DNA of 64,000 bases from Streptomyces sp. QL37 (GTDB taxonomy: Bacteria; Actinomycetota; Actinomycetes; Streptomycetales; Streptomycetaceae). The notes beneath the pieces were generated by a model. It was not told the DNA's origin and ran no database searches. It saw only the letters and a program-made list of their open reading frames with translations. Made by a program: the position numbers and the translations under genes. Positions 8,340 to 16,712 of the stretch are shown one piece after another. The stretch covers positions 7,206,605 through 7,270,604 of the forward strand of contig NZ_PTJS01000001.1 of NCBI RefSeq assembly GCF_002941025.1. The letters run 5' to 3'. Every line of letters starts with the position of its first letter. Position 1 is the stretch's first letter.

Positions 8340-8915
8340 ATGAGTGTTCGAGTGTCCCTCGTCGCCGCAGCACGCAGCTCCGCCCTTCTCGCCGAGCGTT
8401 TCGACGACGACCGGCCGCTCGACCACGCCGGCTGGCGCGAGGTCCAGCTCGCCGCACACACGCTGGTGCCGCTCGGCGCCGCCGAGCTCCGCTACTGCTC
8501 GCCCTCCCCGCGCAGCCGCGCCACCGGCGACGCCCTCGGCTTCGCGCCTCTCCTCCAGCCCGCCCTGCGGGACTGCGACATGGGCCGCTGGCGGGGCATG
8601 ACCCTGTCGGAAGTGGCCGCCCGCGACCCGGCCGGGGTCGACGCCTGGCTCGCCGATCCGCGTTCCGCTCCGCACGGTGGCGAATCCCTGCTCGCCTTCA
8701 TATCCCGGGTGGGGAGCTGGCTCGACACCCGCCCGGTCCAGGAAGGTGCCCTCGTCGCCGTCGCCGAACCCGCCGTGATCCGCGCGGCCCTGGTGTACGC
8801 CCTCAAGGCCCCGCCCTCGACGTACTGGAACGTCGACGTCCGGCCGCTCGCCGCCGTGACCATCACCGGGCTGCCCGGCCGATGGAGCCTCAGCCTCGAT
8901 GCGCTTCCACGCTGA
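8340..8915 (+). CDS. Histidine-phosphatase-superfamily protein lacking the catalytic histidines
   Basis: 191 residues with the layout of phosphoglycerate-mutase-like phosphatases: substrate-loop pattern YCSPSPRSRATGDALG, central CDMGRWRGMTLSEV and PHGGESLLAFISRVGSWLD. However, the N-terminal RHG motif is replaced by VAAARSS, and the second histidine region (normally SHGGVIR) reads VAEPAVIR. Both catalytic histidines are therefore absent, so phosphatase activity is unlikely. The rest of the fold is intact, which argues for a binding or regulatory role rather than decay. Start at 8340 chosen on homology; no clear Shine-Dalgarno. Confidence 0.75.
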   Translation: MSVRVSLVAAARSSALLAERFDDDRPLDHAGWREVQLAAHTLVPLGAAELRYCSPSPRSRATGDALGFAPLLQPALRDCDMGRWRGMTLSEVAARDPAGVDAWLADPRSAPHGGESLLAFISRVGSWLDTRPVQEGALVAVAEPAVIRAALVYALKAPPSTYWNVDVRPLAAVTITGLPGRWSLSLDALPR

Positions 8916-9009
8916 CCGGATCACCCGGTCGAAGGAACACCGCGTACGGCACCTTCCCGCCAGTCCGACCAGTCGGTATGGTGCGGGGCACCGAGACGAG
9001 GAGAGAACC

Positions 9010-10161
9010 GTGACGCAGATCCAGGGCCACTGTGACGAGCGGTTCGCCGCGGTGCGCGACGCGTTCGCGGCGAACTTCGCCGAGCGTGACGAGCTGGGCG
9101 CGGCAGTCACCGTCCTGCTCGACGGACAGCCCGTGGTGGACCTCTGGGGCGGCTGGGCCGACGGGGGACGTACCCGCCCGTGGGAGCGGGACACCGTGGT
9201 CAACGTCTGGTCCACGACCAAGGGCCCGACCGCGCTCTGCGCCCATGTCCTCGTCGACCGCGGGCTCCTGGACCTGGACGCCCCGGTGGCCGACTACTGG
9301 CCCGAATTCGCCGCCGCGGGCAAGGAATCCGTGCGCGTACGCCACCTCCTCTCGCACCGCTCCGGGGTCGCCGGTCTGCGGGACCCGCACACCCTGGCCG
9401 AGCTCTACGACTGGGAGGTGACCACGGCCCGCCTCGCGGCCACCGAGCCCTGGTGGGAGCCGGGCACCCGGTCCGGCTACCACGCGATCTCTTACGGCTT
9501 CCTCGTCGGCGAGGTCGTCCGCCGGATCACGGGCCTGCTGCCCGGGGAGTTCCTGCGGAAGGAGATCACCGGCCCGCTCTCCATCGACTTCAGTGTGGGC
9601 CTCCCCGAGAAGGACGCGGGCCGGGTCGCCGAGCTCGTCCAGCCGAAGGATGTGTCCCGCCGGCAGGCCGCTCTGTTCGCCACGATGGAGCCGCTCGCCA
9701 TCGCCTCCCTGCTCAACCCCGGCACGGGTACGGCCGCCGCCAACACCCCCGAGTGGCGCGACGCCGAGATCCCCGCCGCCAACGGCCACGGCACCGCCCG
9801 CGCGGTCGCCTCCCTCTACGGCATCGTCGCCGGACGGGGGACCCTGGACGGCCGCCGGGTCCTGTCCGAGGAGGCGGCCGAGCGGGTCCGCGAGGGCCAG
9901 GGCGCCTGCCGGGACCTGGTGCTGGGAGCGGGCTTCGCCCACGAGACGGAGCTCGGCCTCGGTCTCTGGCTGAGCGGCCCGAACGCTTCGTACGGCCCCA
10001 ACCCGCGCGCCGTAGGCCACGACGGGGCGGGCGGTTCCTGCGGCCTCGCCGACCCGGAGGCCGGGATCGCGCTCGGATACGTCATGAACCGCATGGGCCC
10101 CCACATCGCCGACGACCCGCGCAAGATGGCGCTGGTCGACGCTGTGTACGGCGCCCTGTGA
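9010..10161 (+). CDS. Serine hydrolase / beta-lactamase family protein (EstB-like)
   Basis: 383 residues. The SxxK nucleophile motif appears as STTK in NVWSTTKGPTALCAH, followed by HLLSHRSGV and YHAISYGFLVGEVVRRITG, the order seen in class-C-like esterases (EstB) and D-aminopeptidases. There is no signal peptide, so a cytosolic esterase or peptidase is more likely than a true beta-lactamase. The GTG start has GAGGAGAG four to five bases upstream. Single gene, convergent with the response regulator that ends at 10169. Confidence 0.88.
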   Translation: MTQIQGHCDERFAAVRDAFAANFAERDELGAAVTVLLDGQPVVDLWGGWADGGRTRPWERDTVVNVWSTTKGPTALCAHVLVDRGLLDLDAPVADYWPEFAAAGKESVRVRHLLSHRSGVAGLRDPHTLAELYDWEVTTARLAATEPWWEPGTRSGYHAISYGFLVGEVVRRITGLLPGEFLRKEITGPLSIDFSVGLPEKDAGRVAELVQPKDVSRRQAALFATMEPLAIASLLNPGTGTAAANTPEWRDAEIPAANGHGTARAVASLYGIVAGRGTLDGRRVLSEEAAERVREGQGACRDLVLGAGFAHETELGLGLWLSGPNASYGPNPRAVGHDGAGGSCGLADPEAGIALGYVMNRMGPHIADDPRKMALVDAVYGAL

Positions 10162-10168
10162 GCCGCCG

Positions 10169-10837
10169 TCAGTAGCCTGCCGGGCGCACCAGCCCCGACT
10201 CGTACGCGAACACCGCGGCCTGGGTCCGGTCGCGCAGGCCCAACTTCACCAGGATCCGGCTCACATGGGTCTTCACGGTCTGCTCGGCCACCACCAGGCG
10301 CACCGCGATCTCGGCGTTCGACAGACCCTGCGCGATGAGCGACAGCACCTCCGTCTCGCGTTCCGTGAGATCGCCGACGCGCTCCCTGCCGGGGGCGCGC
10401 GGCCCAGAACTCACCCGGGAGAACTCGGCGATCAGACGCTTGGTGATGTTCGGGGCGAGCAGGGCGTCACCGGCCGCCACCACCCGTACCGCCTGGGCGA
10501 GTTCGGCTGCCGAGGCGTCCTTCAGCAGGAACCCGGAGGCGCCCGAGCGCAGCGCCTCGTACACGTACTCGTCGAGGTCGAAGGTGGTCAGCACGAGGAC
10601 CCGGGGGACCGCGCCGGGCGCCTCGGTGATGCGGCGGGTCGCGTCGATGCCGCCGAGGCGGGGCATCCGTATGTCCATCAGCACCACGTCGGGGGCGAGT
10701 TCGGCCGCCTTCTCCAGCGCGTCCACGCCGTCCACCGCCTGCCCGACGACCTCGATCCCGGGCTCGGCGTTCAGCAGCACCGTGAAGCCCTGCCGGACCA
10801 TCATCTGGTCGTCGGCGATCAGTACGCGGATGGTCAT
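10169..10837 (-). CDS. NarL/LuxR-type response regulator
   Basis: 222 residues. Receiver domain (residues 1-120) with the acidic pair in LIADDQ, phospho-acceptor Asp in VVLMDIRMP and the conserved Lys in LLKDAS. C-terminal LuxR helix-turn-helix (about 155-215) with LTERETEVLSLIAQGLSNAEIA. The start overlaps the stop of the histidine kinase (ATGA) and GGAGGA precedes it. It is the output protein of the two-component pair at the end of a four-gene operon. Confidence 0.95.
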   Translation of the reverse strand: MTIRVLIADDQMMVRQGFTVLLNAEPGIEVVGQAVDGVDALEKAAELAPDVVLMDIRMPRLGGIDATRRITEAPGAVPRVLVLTTFDLDEYVYEALRSGASGFLLKDASAAELAQAVRVVAAGDALLAPNITKRLIAEFSRVSSGPRAPGRERVGDLTERETEVLSLIAQGLSNAEIAVRLVVAEQTVKTHVSRILVKLGLRDRTQAAVFAYESGLVRPAGY

Positions 10838-12132
10838 GCGGGGTCCTCCAGGGGGAGCGTCGCCAGTACCTCGTAACCACCGCCGGGGGTGCGGCCGTGG
10901 GTGAGTTCGCCGCCCAGCATCGCCGCGCGTTCGCGCATGCCGAGCAGCCCGTGTCCGACGCCTTCCGCCGACCGGCCGGGGGACCGAGGGGCGGTGTTGG
11001 TCACCCGGACCGTGACGGTGGCGGAACGGTAGCCGAGCTCCACCCGGGCCCGCGCCCCGGGAGCGTGCCGCAGCACGTTGCTCAGCGCCTCCTGCACGAT
11101 GCGGAAGGCCGACAGCTCGACCCCCGGCGGGAGCGGCCGACGCCTTCCGGTGGTCTCCGTCACGACGGTGACGCCCGCGCTCCGGACCTTTCCGATCAGT
11201 TCGTCCAAGCGGTCCAGGGTGGGCTGCGGGGCGTGCCGCAGCCCGTCCGCCACCGCGTCCTGCGAGCGGAGCACTCCGAGGACCCGGCGCAGCTCGGCCA
11301 GCGCCTCGACGGCGTTCTCCCGTATGCCGGCGAGGTTCTCCCTCAGCTCGTCCGACGGGTTCTCGACCAGATGCGGGGCGACCTGGGCCTGGATGGAGAT
11401 CACCGACATGTGATGGGCGACCACGTCGTGCAGCTCGCGCGCGATCCGGTTGCGCTCCTCCAGGAGGGTGCGCCGGGCCCGTTCCTCCTCCGTGAGCTCG
11501 GACTGCTCGACCAGCTCCGTGCGGGCCACACGCAGGGCGCGCAGCGCGGCGGCGGTCACCACGGCCGTGACCACGGTCAGCGCGCCGACGTCCAGGGCGT
11601 AGTTGTGGGCCTGGGTGGTGAAGGAGCTGCTCGCCAGCCCGGTCAGCAGGGTCAGCGCGAGCGCGAGGACCGCCCGGCGCGGATGGACCCGCAGCGTCAG
11701 CAGGAACAGCGCCCCGCTCTGCAGGGCGATCTCGGGACCGGTCCACGGAAACAGCTCGCCCGGTGTCATCACGGGCTCCGCGATCCGCACGCTGACGATC
11801 ATGAGTATCAGCGACGCCCACCAGGCATGCAGGGGCCGCCACATACCGGCGACCAGTGCCAGCGACTGGAGCACCACGAGCAGCACCGCGTATTCGGCGA
11901 CAGCCGCACCGTGCGGAATCAGGTCGGACACGTGCGCCAGCGCGAGGGCCGCCGCCCCGAGCGTCAGCAGCATCCCGAACGCGGGCCGCCAGACCGGCGA
12001 TCCGGGCGTGCCCACGGGCGGCACCGGGTCGACGGGCGCGGTCCACAGATCCTCGCGCAGCATGCGCGGCAGCCCGCGCAGCGCCGCCACGACCCGTCCC
12101 CCGACCCCCGTCATGCCGCTCAGCTTAGACAT
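10834..12132 (-). CDS. Two-component sensor histidine kinase, HisKA_3 (DesK-like)
   Basis: 432 residues. Four to six N-terminal membrane helices (about residues 50-190), then a dimerisation/phosphotransfer region with the phospho-accepting His in ARELHDVVAHHMSVI, then an HATPase domain (QEALSNVLRHAPGA, GHGLLGMRERAAMLGG). Membrane-bound, with little extracellular sequence, so it probably senses the membrane. The ATG overlaps the TAA of the upstream acyltransferase by eight bases and its own stop overlaps the response-regulator start. CGGAG lies about 8 bases before the start. Confidence 0.94.
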   Translation of the reverse strand: MSKLSGMTGVGGRVVAALRGLPRMLREDLWTAPVDPVPPVGTPGSPVWRPAFGMLLTLGAAALALAHVSDLIPHGAAVAEYAVLLVVLQSLALVAGMWRPLHAWWASLILMIVSVRIAEPVMTPGELFPWTGPEIALQSGALFLLTLRVHPRRAVLALALTLLTGLASSSFTTQAHNYALDVGALTVVTAVVTAAALRALRVARTELVEQSELTEEERARRTLLEERNRIARELHDVVAHHMSVISIQAQVAPHLVENPSDELRENLAGIRENAVEALAELRRVLGVLRSQDAVADGLRHAPQPTLDRLDELIGKVRSAGVTVVTETTGRRRPLPPGVELSAFRIVQEALSNVLRHAPGARARVELGYRSATVTVRVTNTAPRSPGRSAEGVGHGLLGMRERAAMLGGELTHGRTPGGGYEVLATLPLEDPA

Positions 12133-13312
12133 GGCGCGACTCCGGGGTCCGTGCAGGGGAACCCTTCCGTACGACGGTCGAACCGCCGCCGCGCCGCTGC
12201 TCGTACGCCCCGAACGCGGACCGGCACACCAGCAGTGCCAGGGCGAACACCGGGAGCCAGCCCAGTCTGGCGAACACCCAGCCGGGTCCGTCGGGAACCG
12301 TATGGAGTCCGGGCACCGGGCCGCCCAGGAACAGGGCGGTCGACGTGACCACGATCATCGCGGTCTGGTGCCACAGGAACAAGGTCATCGCGGACAGGTT
12401 CAGCAGAGCCACCACCGCCCACAGGGCCGGCCGCGCCAGAGCCCGCCGCAGGCGCCCGAGCAGCAGCAGGGCCGCACCGCACTGCGCGAGGCCGAAGGTG
12501 ACGGCGGCGAGCGTCGGCGGGTCGAGGTTGGAGAGCGTGGAGCCCGGCACCCCGACCATGGAGGCGGGGTACCCGGCGAACAGCACCAGCCCCGCGGTGG
12601 CCGCCGCGCCGCCCGCCAGCAGCGCCCATCCGGTGCGCCGGTCGCTGAGCCCGCCGCGCGCCCAGGCGGCCCCCAGGCAGTAGGGCACCAGCCAGCCCGC
12701 GGCCACGTTGATCCAGCCCAGGGCAGCGGGGCCGTCGAAGCCCAGCCGCACCAGGTCGACGCACAGGACGACGGTGAGGGGCCACAGCGGGTGCAGGCGC
12801 GCCACCAGCGGGGTCGCCGCGGTCAGCGCCGCGAACACCAGCAGGAACCACAGGGGCGACCACACCAGCTTGCCGAGCGCGCGTACCGTGCCCCGGTCCA
12901 CCCCCGAGGCCAGCATCACGCCGGCAGCCACGGCCCATACGGCGGTCACGACGGCGACCGGCCGGAACAGGCGGCCCGTCCGGGCCCTCAGCCAGCGCCC
13001 GTAGGACTCGCCCCTGGCCCGCGCGGAGGCGTACCCCTTCGCGCCCACCTGACCGCCCACCAGGAAGAAGACGGCGAGCGTCTGGAACACCCAGGAGACG
13101 GGTGCGAGGCCTGGCATGTGCTGGAGCGGACTCGCCGCGCGCACCGTGCCGCTGTCGGCGACCAGCGCGGTCACCAGCCAGTGGCCGCACACCACGCCCA
13201 GGATGGCGAAGGCGCGCAGCGCGTCGACCGCGCGGTCGCGGTCCCGGGGCGTCGCCGCGTCGATCCGCCGTACGAGGTCACGCACGCGGGCCCGCCGTAC
13301 GAGGTCACGCAT
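12125..13312 (-). CDS. Acyltransferase-3 family membrane O-acyltransferase
   Basis: About 395 residues with ten or so membrane spans. The family signature DALRAFAILGVVCGHWL opens the membrane domain, and SAMTLFLWHQTAMIVVTS lies near the end. This family transfers acyl groups to cell-envelope sugars or small molecules. The N-terminus begins with a 9-residue tandem duplication (MRDLVRRAR then VRDLVRRID, 27 bp at about 13259-13312), so translation could also start at the second copy. It overlaps the upstream hydrolase stop (ATGCGTGA) and the downstream kinase start (ATGTCTAA), each by eight bases. Confidence 0.9.
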   Translation of the reverse strand: MRDLVRRARVRDLVRRIDAATPRDRDRAVDALRAFAILGVVCGHWLVTALVADSGTVRAASPLQHMPGLAPVSWVFQTLAVFFLVGGQVGAKGYASARARGESYGRWLRARTGRLFRPVAVVTAVWAVAAGVMLASGVDRGTVRALGKLVWSPLWFLLVFAALTAATPLVARLHPLWPLTVVLCVDLVRLGFDGPAALGWINVAAGWLVPYCLGAAWARGGLSDRRTGWALLAGGAAATAGLVLFAGYPASMVGVPGSTLSNLDPPTLAAVTFGLAQCGAALLLLGRLRRALARPALWAVVALLNLSAMTLFLWHQTAMIVVTSTALFLGGPVPGLHTVPDGPGWVFARLGWLPVFALALLVCRSAFGAYEQRRGGGSTVVRKGSPARTPESRHV

Positions 13313-14264
13313 GACGGCCCCCGGCCGTCCCCGCGACGATCCCGGCGATGCTGCGCAGCGAGACGGACCCGCGTTCCAGGTAGTCGCTGTGGCCGGCGTC
13401 GCCCGCGTCGAAGACCTCGGCGCCGAACTCCGGCGAGACCGGGTCCGTCCCGAAGCCGACGGTGCCGAACGGCAGCGGGATCTCGACGTGGGGGACCCCG
13501 GAGATCCAGTCGTCCCCGCCGAGGCCCGCCCGCACCGTCGCCCGGGTGTCCAGGGCGGCGGCGCTCCCGGCACCGGTGCCGGGACTTCCGTACAGCACGA
13601 TGTCCGCGACATCGAGCCCGGACGCGGCCCGGGCGCAGACCACGGAACCGTAGGAGTGGCACAGGACGGAGACCCGGGCGTCGGGCCTGGCCGCACCCAG
13701 CTCCCCCACGAAGAACCGCAGTCCGGGGGCCGCCTCATCGGCCAGGGCCGAGGTCAGGGAGGAGGGGCCCAGCGTGGTGGGGGTCCGGTAACCGAGCCAG
13801 GCGACGACGGCGGACCCGCCGCCCAGCTCGTCCAGGAGCGCCCCGGCGCCGCGCCGGAAACGCGCGTAATGATCGAGGTCGACGCCCGCGCCCGGCACCA
13901 GTACGGCGATACTCCGGGCCCGGGAGAGATCCCCGAACACCTCCGCGCCGCGGCCGCCGTCACGCCCGTCGAACATCAGGAACGTGCGCCCCGGGCCCGC
14001 CATGGCGGTGAGCGCGGCGGCGCGGCGCCGGTCGCCGTGGCGCACCGCCATGTCCCGTGCCGCCCGGATCTCCTCCCGGCCGGCCGCGTATCTGGCCTCC
14101 AGCACGGAGGGCCGCGCCGTGCTCAGCGGGGCGAGGGCGGCCGGTGCGGGTGCCGGGACGGCGGCGGGGCGGGCCGCGCCCGACACCGGCAGCGCCACGG
14201 ACGCGGTGACGAGGGCGGCGAGCAGGGCGCGCCGGGCGCGACTGATCCGTGGGCGGGGCGCCAT
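13305..14264 (-). CDS. Secreted alpha/beta hydrolase, DUF1023 type
   Basis: 319 residues. N-terminal signal-like region (RARRALLAALVTASVALPVSGAA) and a Pro/Ala linker. The hydrolase domain has the nucleophile elbow in VLCHSYGSVVC (HSYGS), the GSPGTG loop and a late acidic/His region (FDAGDAGHSDYL). DUF1023 proteins are actinobacterial exported esterase-like hydrolases of unknown substrate. First gene of the operon hydrolase - acyltransferase - kinase - response regulator. GGAAGGA precedes the ATG. Pairing with an O-acyltransferase suggests an acyl-ester on an envelope molecule that is added by one and removed by the other. Confidence 0.88.
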   Translation of the reverse strand: MAPRPRISRARRALLAALVTASVALPVSGAARPAAVPAPAPAALAPLSTARPSVLEARYAAGREEIRAARDMAVRHGDRRRAAALTAMAGPGRTFLMFDGRDGGRGAEVFGDLSRARSIAVLVPGAGVDLDHYARFRRGAGALLDELGGGSAVVAWLGYRTPTTLGPSSLTSALADEAAPGLRFFVGELGAARPDARVSVLCHSYGSVVCARAASGLDVADIVLYGSPGTGAGSAAALDTRATVRAGLGGDDWISGVPHVEIPLPFGTVGFGTDPVSPEFGAEVFDAGDAGHSDYLERGSVSLRSIAGIVAGTAGGRHA

Positions 14265-14396
14265 GGGGAGTCCTTCCGTACCGGGTGGTCTCGTTGAATC
14301 CGGTACCGAAGTTATGGACCGACCCGTGTGGTCGGCGTCCCGCTCGGGAGCGCACCCTGCGCGTAGCTCCGAAGTACTACGGGTAGGGGGCGCCGC

Positions 14397-15176
14397 CTAC
14401 GGCCGGCGGCGTGGCTTCCCGCGCCTGGCGCCGCCCTTGGGGTTCTTCGCGCCGCCGGAGCCGCCCCGGGAGGTCTTGCCCGCAGCCGGTTTGCGGGGGG
14501 CGCCCCCGCCCTTCCCGTCGGTCTTCTTCTCGGCGCGCTTGGCCTTGGGCCGCGGCGGCGTCGGGGCCCGGCCCCGGGTGCTGTTGACGGTCCGCCCACG
14601 GACGATCCCGATGAACTCCTCCACCAGGTCGGTGGTCTTCTCCTCCGGCCACGACAGGGCGATCCGTGACTCGGGGGCGCCCGTCAGCGGCCGGTAGGTG
14701 AGGTCCTTGCGGTGGTGCAGGCGGGCCAGCGACTGCGGGACGATCAGCAGCCCCACCCCCGCCGCCACCAGTTCCACGGCGTCCGCGGTCGTGGCGGGCC
14801 GCTCGAACGCGGGCCTGCCGGGCGGACGCTCCCAGTCGAGCGGGTCGTCGAGGGGATGCAGCACGATCTCCTCGGCGAGATCCTCGGCCGACATCTCCTC
14901 GACGGCCGTCGCGGCGTGGTCCTTGGGGATCACGACCACGGTCGTCTCCGTGTAGAGGGGGATCGCGCTGAGGTCCGTACGGTCGACGGGCAGCCGCACG
15001 AAACCGGCGTCCGCGCCGCCGTCCCGCAGCAGAGCGGCGGCCTCGGCGGCGGGTACGCCGACCAGGGTCAGGGGAATGTCGGGCAGCCGCTCGTTCCAGA
15101 TCCGCACCCATTTGGTCGGGGTCACGCCCGGGACGTAGGCGAGCCGGAACGCAGGGGGTACTTCCGAGCCTGTCAC
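14397..15176 (-). CDS. LysR-type substrate-binding domain protein without HTH, basic C-terminal tail
   Basis: 259 residues. Residues 8-195 match the periplasmic-binding-like effector domain of LysR regulators (LAYVPGVTPTKWVRIWNERLP, DAVELVAAGVGLLIVPQSLARL, WPEEKTTDLVEEFIGIVRG). The N-terminal winged helix is absent. The last 60 residues are disordered and very rich in Lys, Arg, Gly and Pro, like the tails of actinobacterial nucleoid proteins, and could bind nucleic acid. The GTG start is preceded by TAACCT six bases away (leaderless). Divergent from the DUF5997 gene. Function not known. Confidence 0.8.
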   Translation of the reverse strand: MTGSEVPPAFRLAYVPGVTPTKWVRIWNERLPDIPLTLVGVPAAEAAALLRDGGADAGFVRLPVDRTDLSAIPLYTETTVVVIPKDHAATAVEEMSAEDLAEEIVLHPLDDPLDWERPPGRPAFERPATTADAVELVAAGVGLLIVPQSLARLHHRKDLTYRPLTGAPESRIALSWPEEKTTDLVEEFIGIVRGRTVNSTRGRAPTPPRPKAKRAEKKTDGKGGGAPRKPAAGKTSRGGSGGAKNPKGGARRGKPRRRP

Positions 15177-15182
15177 CCCGCC

Positions 15183-15227
15183 AGGTTACCGGCCGTGGTC
15201 GGAGGCGGCGCACATGCTCGATACCCT
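15183..15227. promoter_or_regulatory. Divergent leaderless promoters (LysR-like / DUF5997)
   Basis: Minus strand: TAACCT (15188-15183), 6 bases before the GTG at 15176. Plus strand: TACCCT (15222-15227), 7 bases before the ATG at 15235. Both spacings fit -10 boxes of leaderless transcripts. Confidence 0.5.
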
Positions 15228-15234
15228 GGACACC

Positions 15235-15633
15235 ATGACGTCGCACCAGACCACCCAGACGATGAAGCCCGCCACCGCGGCGAAGAAGCTGGGTGTGTAC
15301 CTCGAAGCCACCCCCGCCGAGTTCCAGGAGGGCGTCGTCTCGCGCGCCGAGCTGAACGCGCTGCAGACCGACCCGCCGGAGTGGCTGCAGGAGCTGCGCC
15401 GCACCGGACCGCACCCGCGGCCGGTGGTCGCGTCGAAGCTGGGCGTCTCCATCGCCGGCCTCGCGCGCGGCGGTGTCACCGAGCCCCTCACCACCGAGCA
15501 GATCGACGCCCTGAAGCAGGAAAGCCCCGAGTGGCTGCAGAAGGAGCGCGCCACCCAGGCCGACGTCCGCAAGGAAGCGGCCCGCATCAAGGAGCGCAAC
15601 GCGGCCCGGGCCGAGCAGGCCGACCGCGACTGA
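15235..15633 (+). CDS. DUF5997 family protein
   Basis: 132 residues from the ATG at 15235, with no signal or membrane segment. It begins MTSHQTTQTMKPATAAKKLG and contains a repeated motif, DPPEWLQELRRTGPHPRPVVASKLGVSIAGLARGG (split) and ESPEWLQKERAT. The C-terminus is a charged helix. I recognise it as the actinobacterial DUF5997 family, usually found beside the LysR-like gene. An ATG at 15214 has GGAGG 8 bases upstream and would add seven residues. I prefer 15235 because of the -10 box seven bases before it. Function unknown. Confidence 0.82.
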   Translation: MTSHQTTQTMKPATAAKKLGVYLEATPAEFQEGVVSRAELNALQTDPPEWLQELRRTGPHPRPVVASKLGVSIAGLARGGVTEPLTTEQIDALKQESPEWLQKERATQADVRKEAARIKERNAARAEQADRD

Positions 15634-15634
15634 C

Positions 15635-16705
15635 GTGCCCGCCGCGGACTCCCGGCTCGCCGCCGCGGTGCGTGAGCGGGACGCCGCCGCGGTGCGTGAG
15701 CGGGACGCCGCCGCGGTGGGGGAGCTGCTGGCCGCCGGCTCCGACCCGGACGCCCTCGGCGAGGACGGCCTGCCGCTGCTCTGCGCGGCCGTCGCCTCGT
15801 ACGGCGTCCCCGTGGCGGAAGCCCTCGTGGCAGGGGGCGCAGACCCGTACCGCCGGCTGCCGGACGGCTCCACCCCACTGCGGCGGGCCGTCGACGGCGG
15901 CTGCGTCGCCGGGGTCGACGCGCTGCTCGACGGAACGGGGCCGGTCATCGACGCCGCCGCTCGCACGGAGCTCCTGGACCGTGCGCGCCGGTGACACGAG
16001 ACGGGCACGGAGGCCGAACTCCGGCGCCGGACGGGGGCATCGGAACCCGTCGTGCGGGTGCGGGTCCGGGACGAGAACTTCTTCAACGCCGACCCCCTGC
16101 CCCGGCTCCTCGCCGCCGAAGTCCTCAAGGGCATCGGGGACGGGGACCTCATGGCCGGGACCTGGCCCTACGAGCGGCGGGCGCTGGAGATCTTCCTCTC
16201 CTGGGCGGTCGAGGAGGAGGACCCCCCTGGTCCTCTGTGCTCTGTGCCGTGCTGAACGGCCTGGCCGACCACGACACCCCGGACTGCGAAGCGCTGGGCC
16301 TCTCCTTCCTCGCGCACCCGGACCCGGATGTGCGCTGCATGGTGCCCCGCACCCTCATGCTGTCGGACAGGCTTCTCGTCACCCCCGTGGCGCTGGACGC
16401 GGGTGCTCACGCCGGCACGGGACGAGGACGCCGACGTGCGCAAGGCGGCCGGGGCCTGGCTGGCCGAGTATCCGGACAACACCCCGGAGATCGCGGACAC
16501 CCTGGCGAGCCTGCTGGGGCACGAAGACCAGATGGCACGCATCTGCGCCGTGTACGGACTGGCCATGCGCGACGATCCTCGGTGCGTGGCGGGGGAGCGC
16601 CTGACAGGCCCCCTCGACCGGGTGGACTGGCCGGACACCTGGATGCTGGACGGCGTCCGGCGGTACGAGGAGCGCCTGCGGGACGGGACCGCACGGAACC
16701 GGTGA
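15635..16705 (+). pseudogene. Ankyrin-repeat / HEAT-like protein, degenerate
   Basis: The first 119 codons carry two ankyrin-like units (ELLAAGSDPDALGEDGLPLL, ALVAGGADPYRRLPDGSTPLRRAV). A TGA at 15992-15994 then interrupts ARR*HETGTEAELRRRTG, where a Trp codon is expected. The same frame continues to 16255 (LLAAEVLKGIGDGDLM). The sense then shifts to another frame (VLCAVLNGLADHDTPDCEALGLSFLAHPD, to about 16400) and returns to the first frame (DEDADVRKAAGAWLAEYPD ... RVDWPDTWMLDGVRRYEERL) to the TGA at 16705. Compared with the family the middle is also shortened. A 24-bp direct repeat (15668-15691, 15692-15715) duplicates VRERDAAA. Clear decay of a once larger protein. Confidence 0.75.
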
Positions 16706-16712
16706 CGGCGGC

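Noticed and set aside
9010..10161. Antibiotic-resistance beta-lactamase
   Set aside because: Has SxxK but no signal peptide and resembles EstB-type esterases; resistance is not supported.
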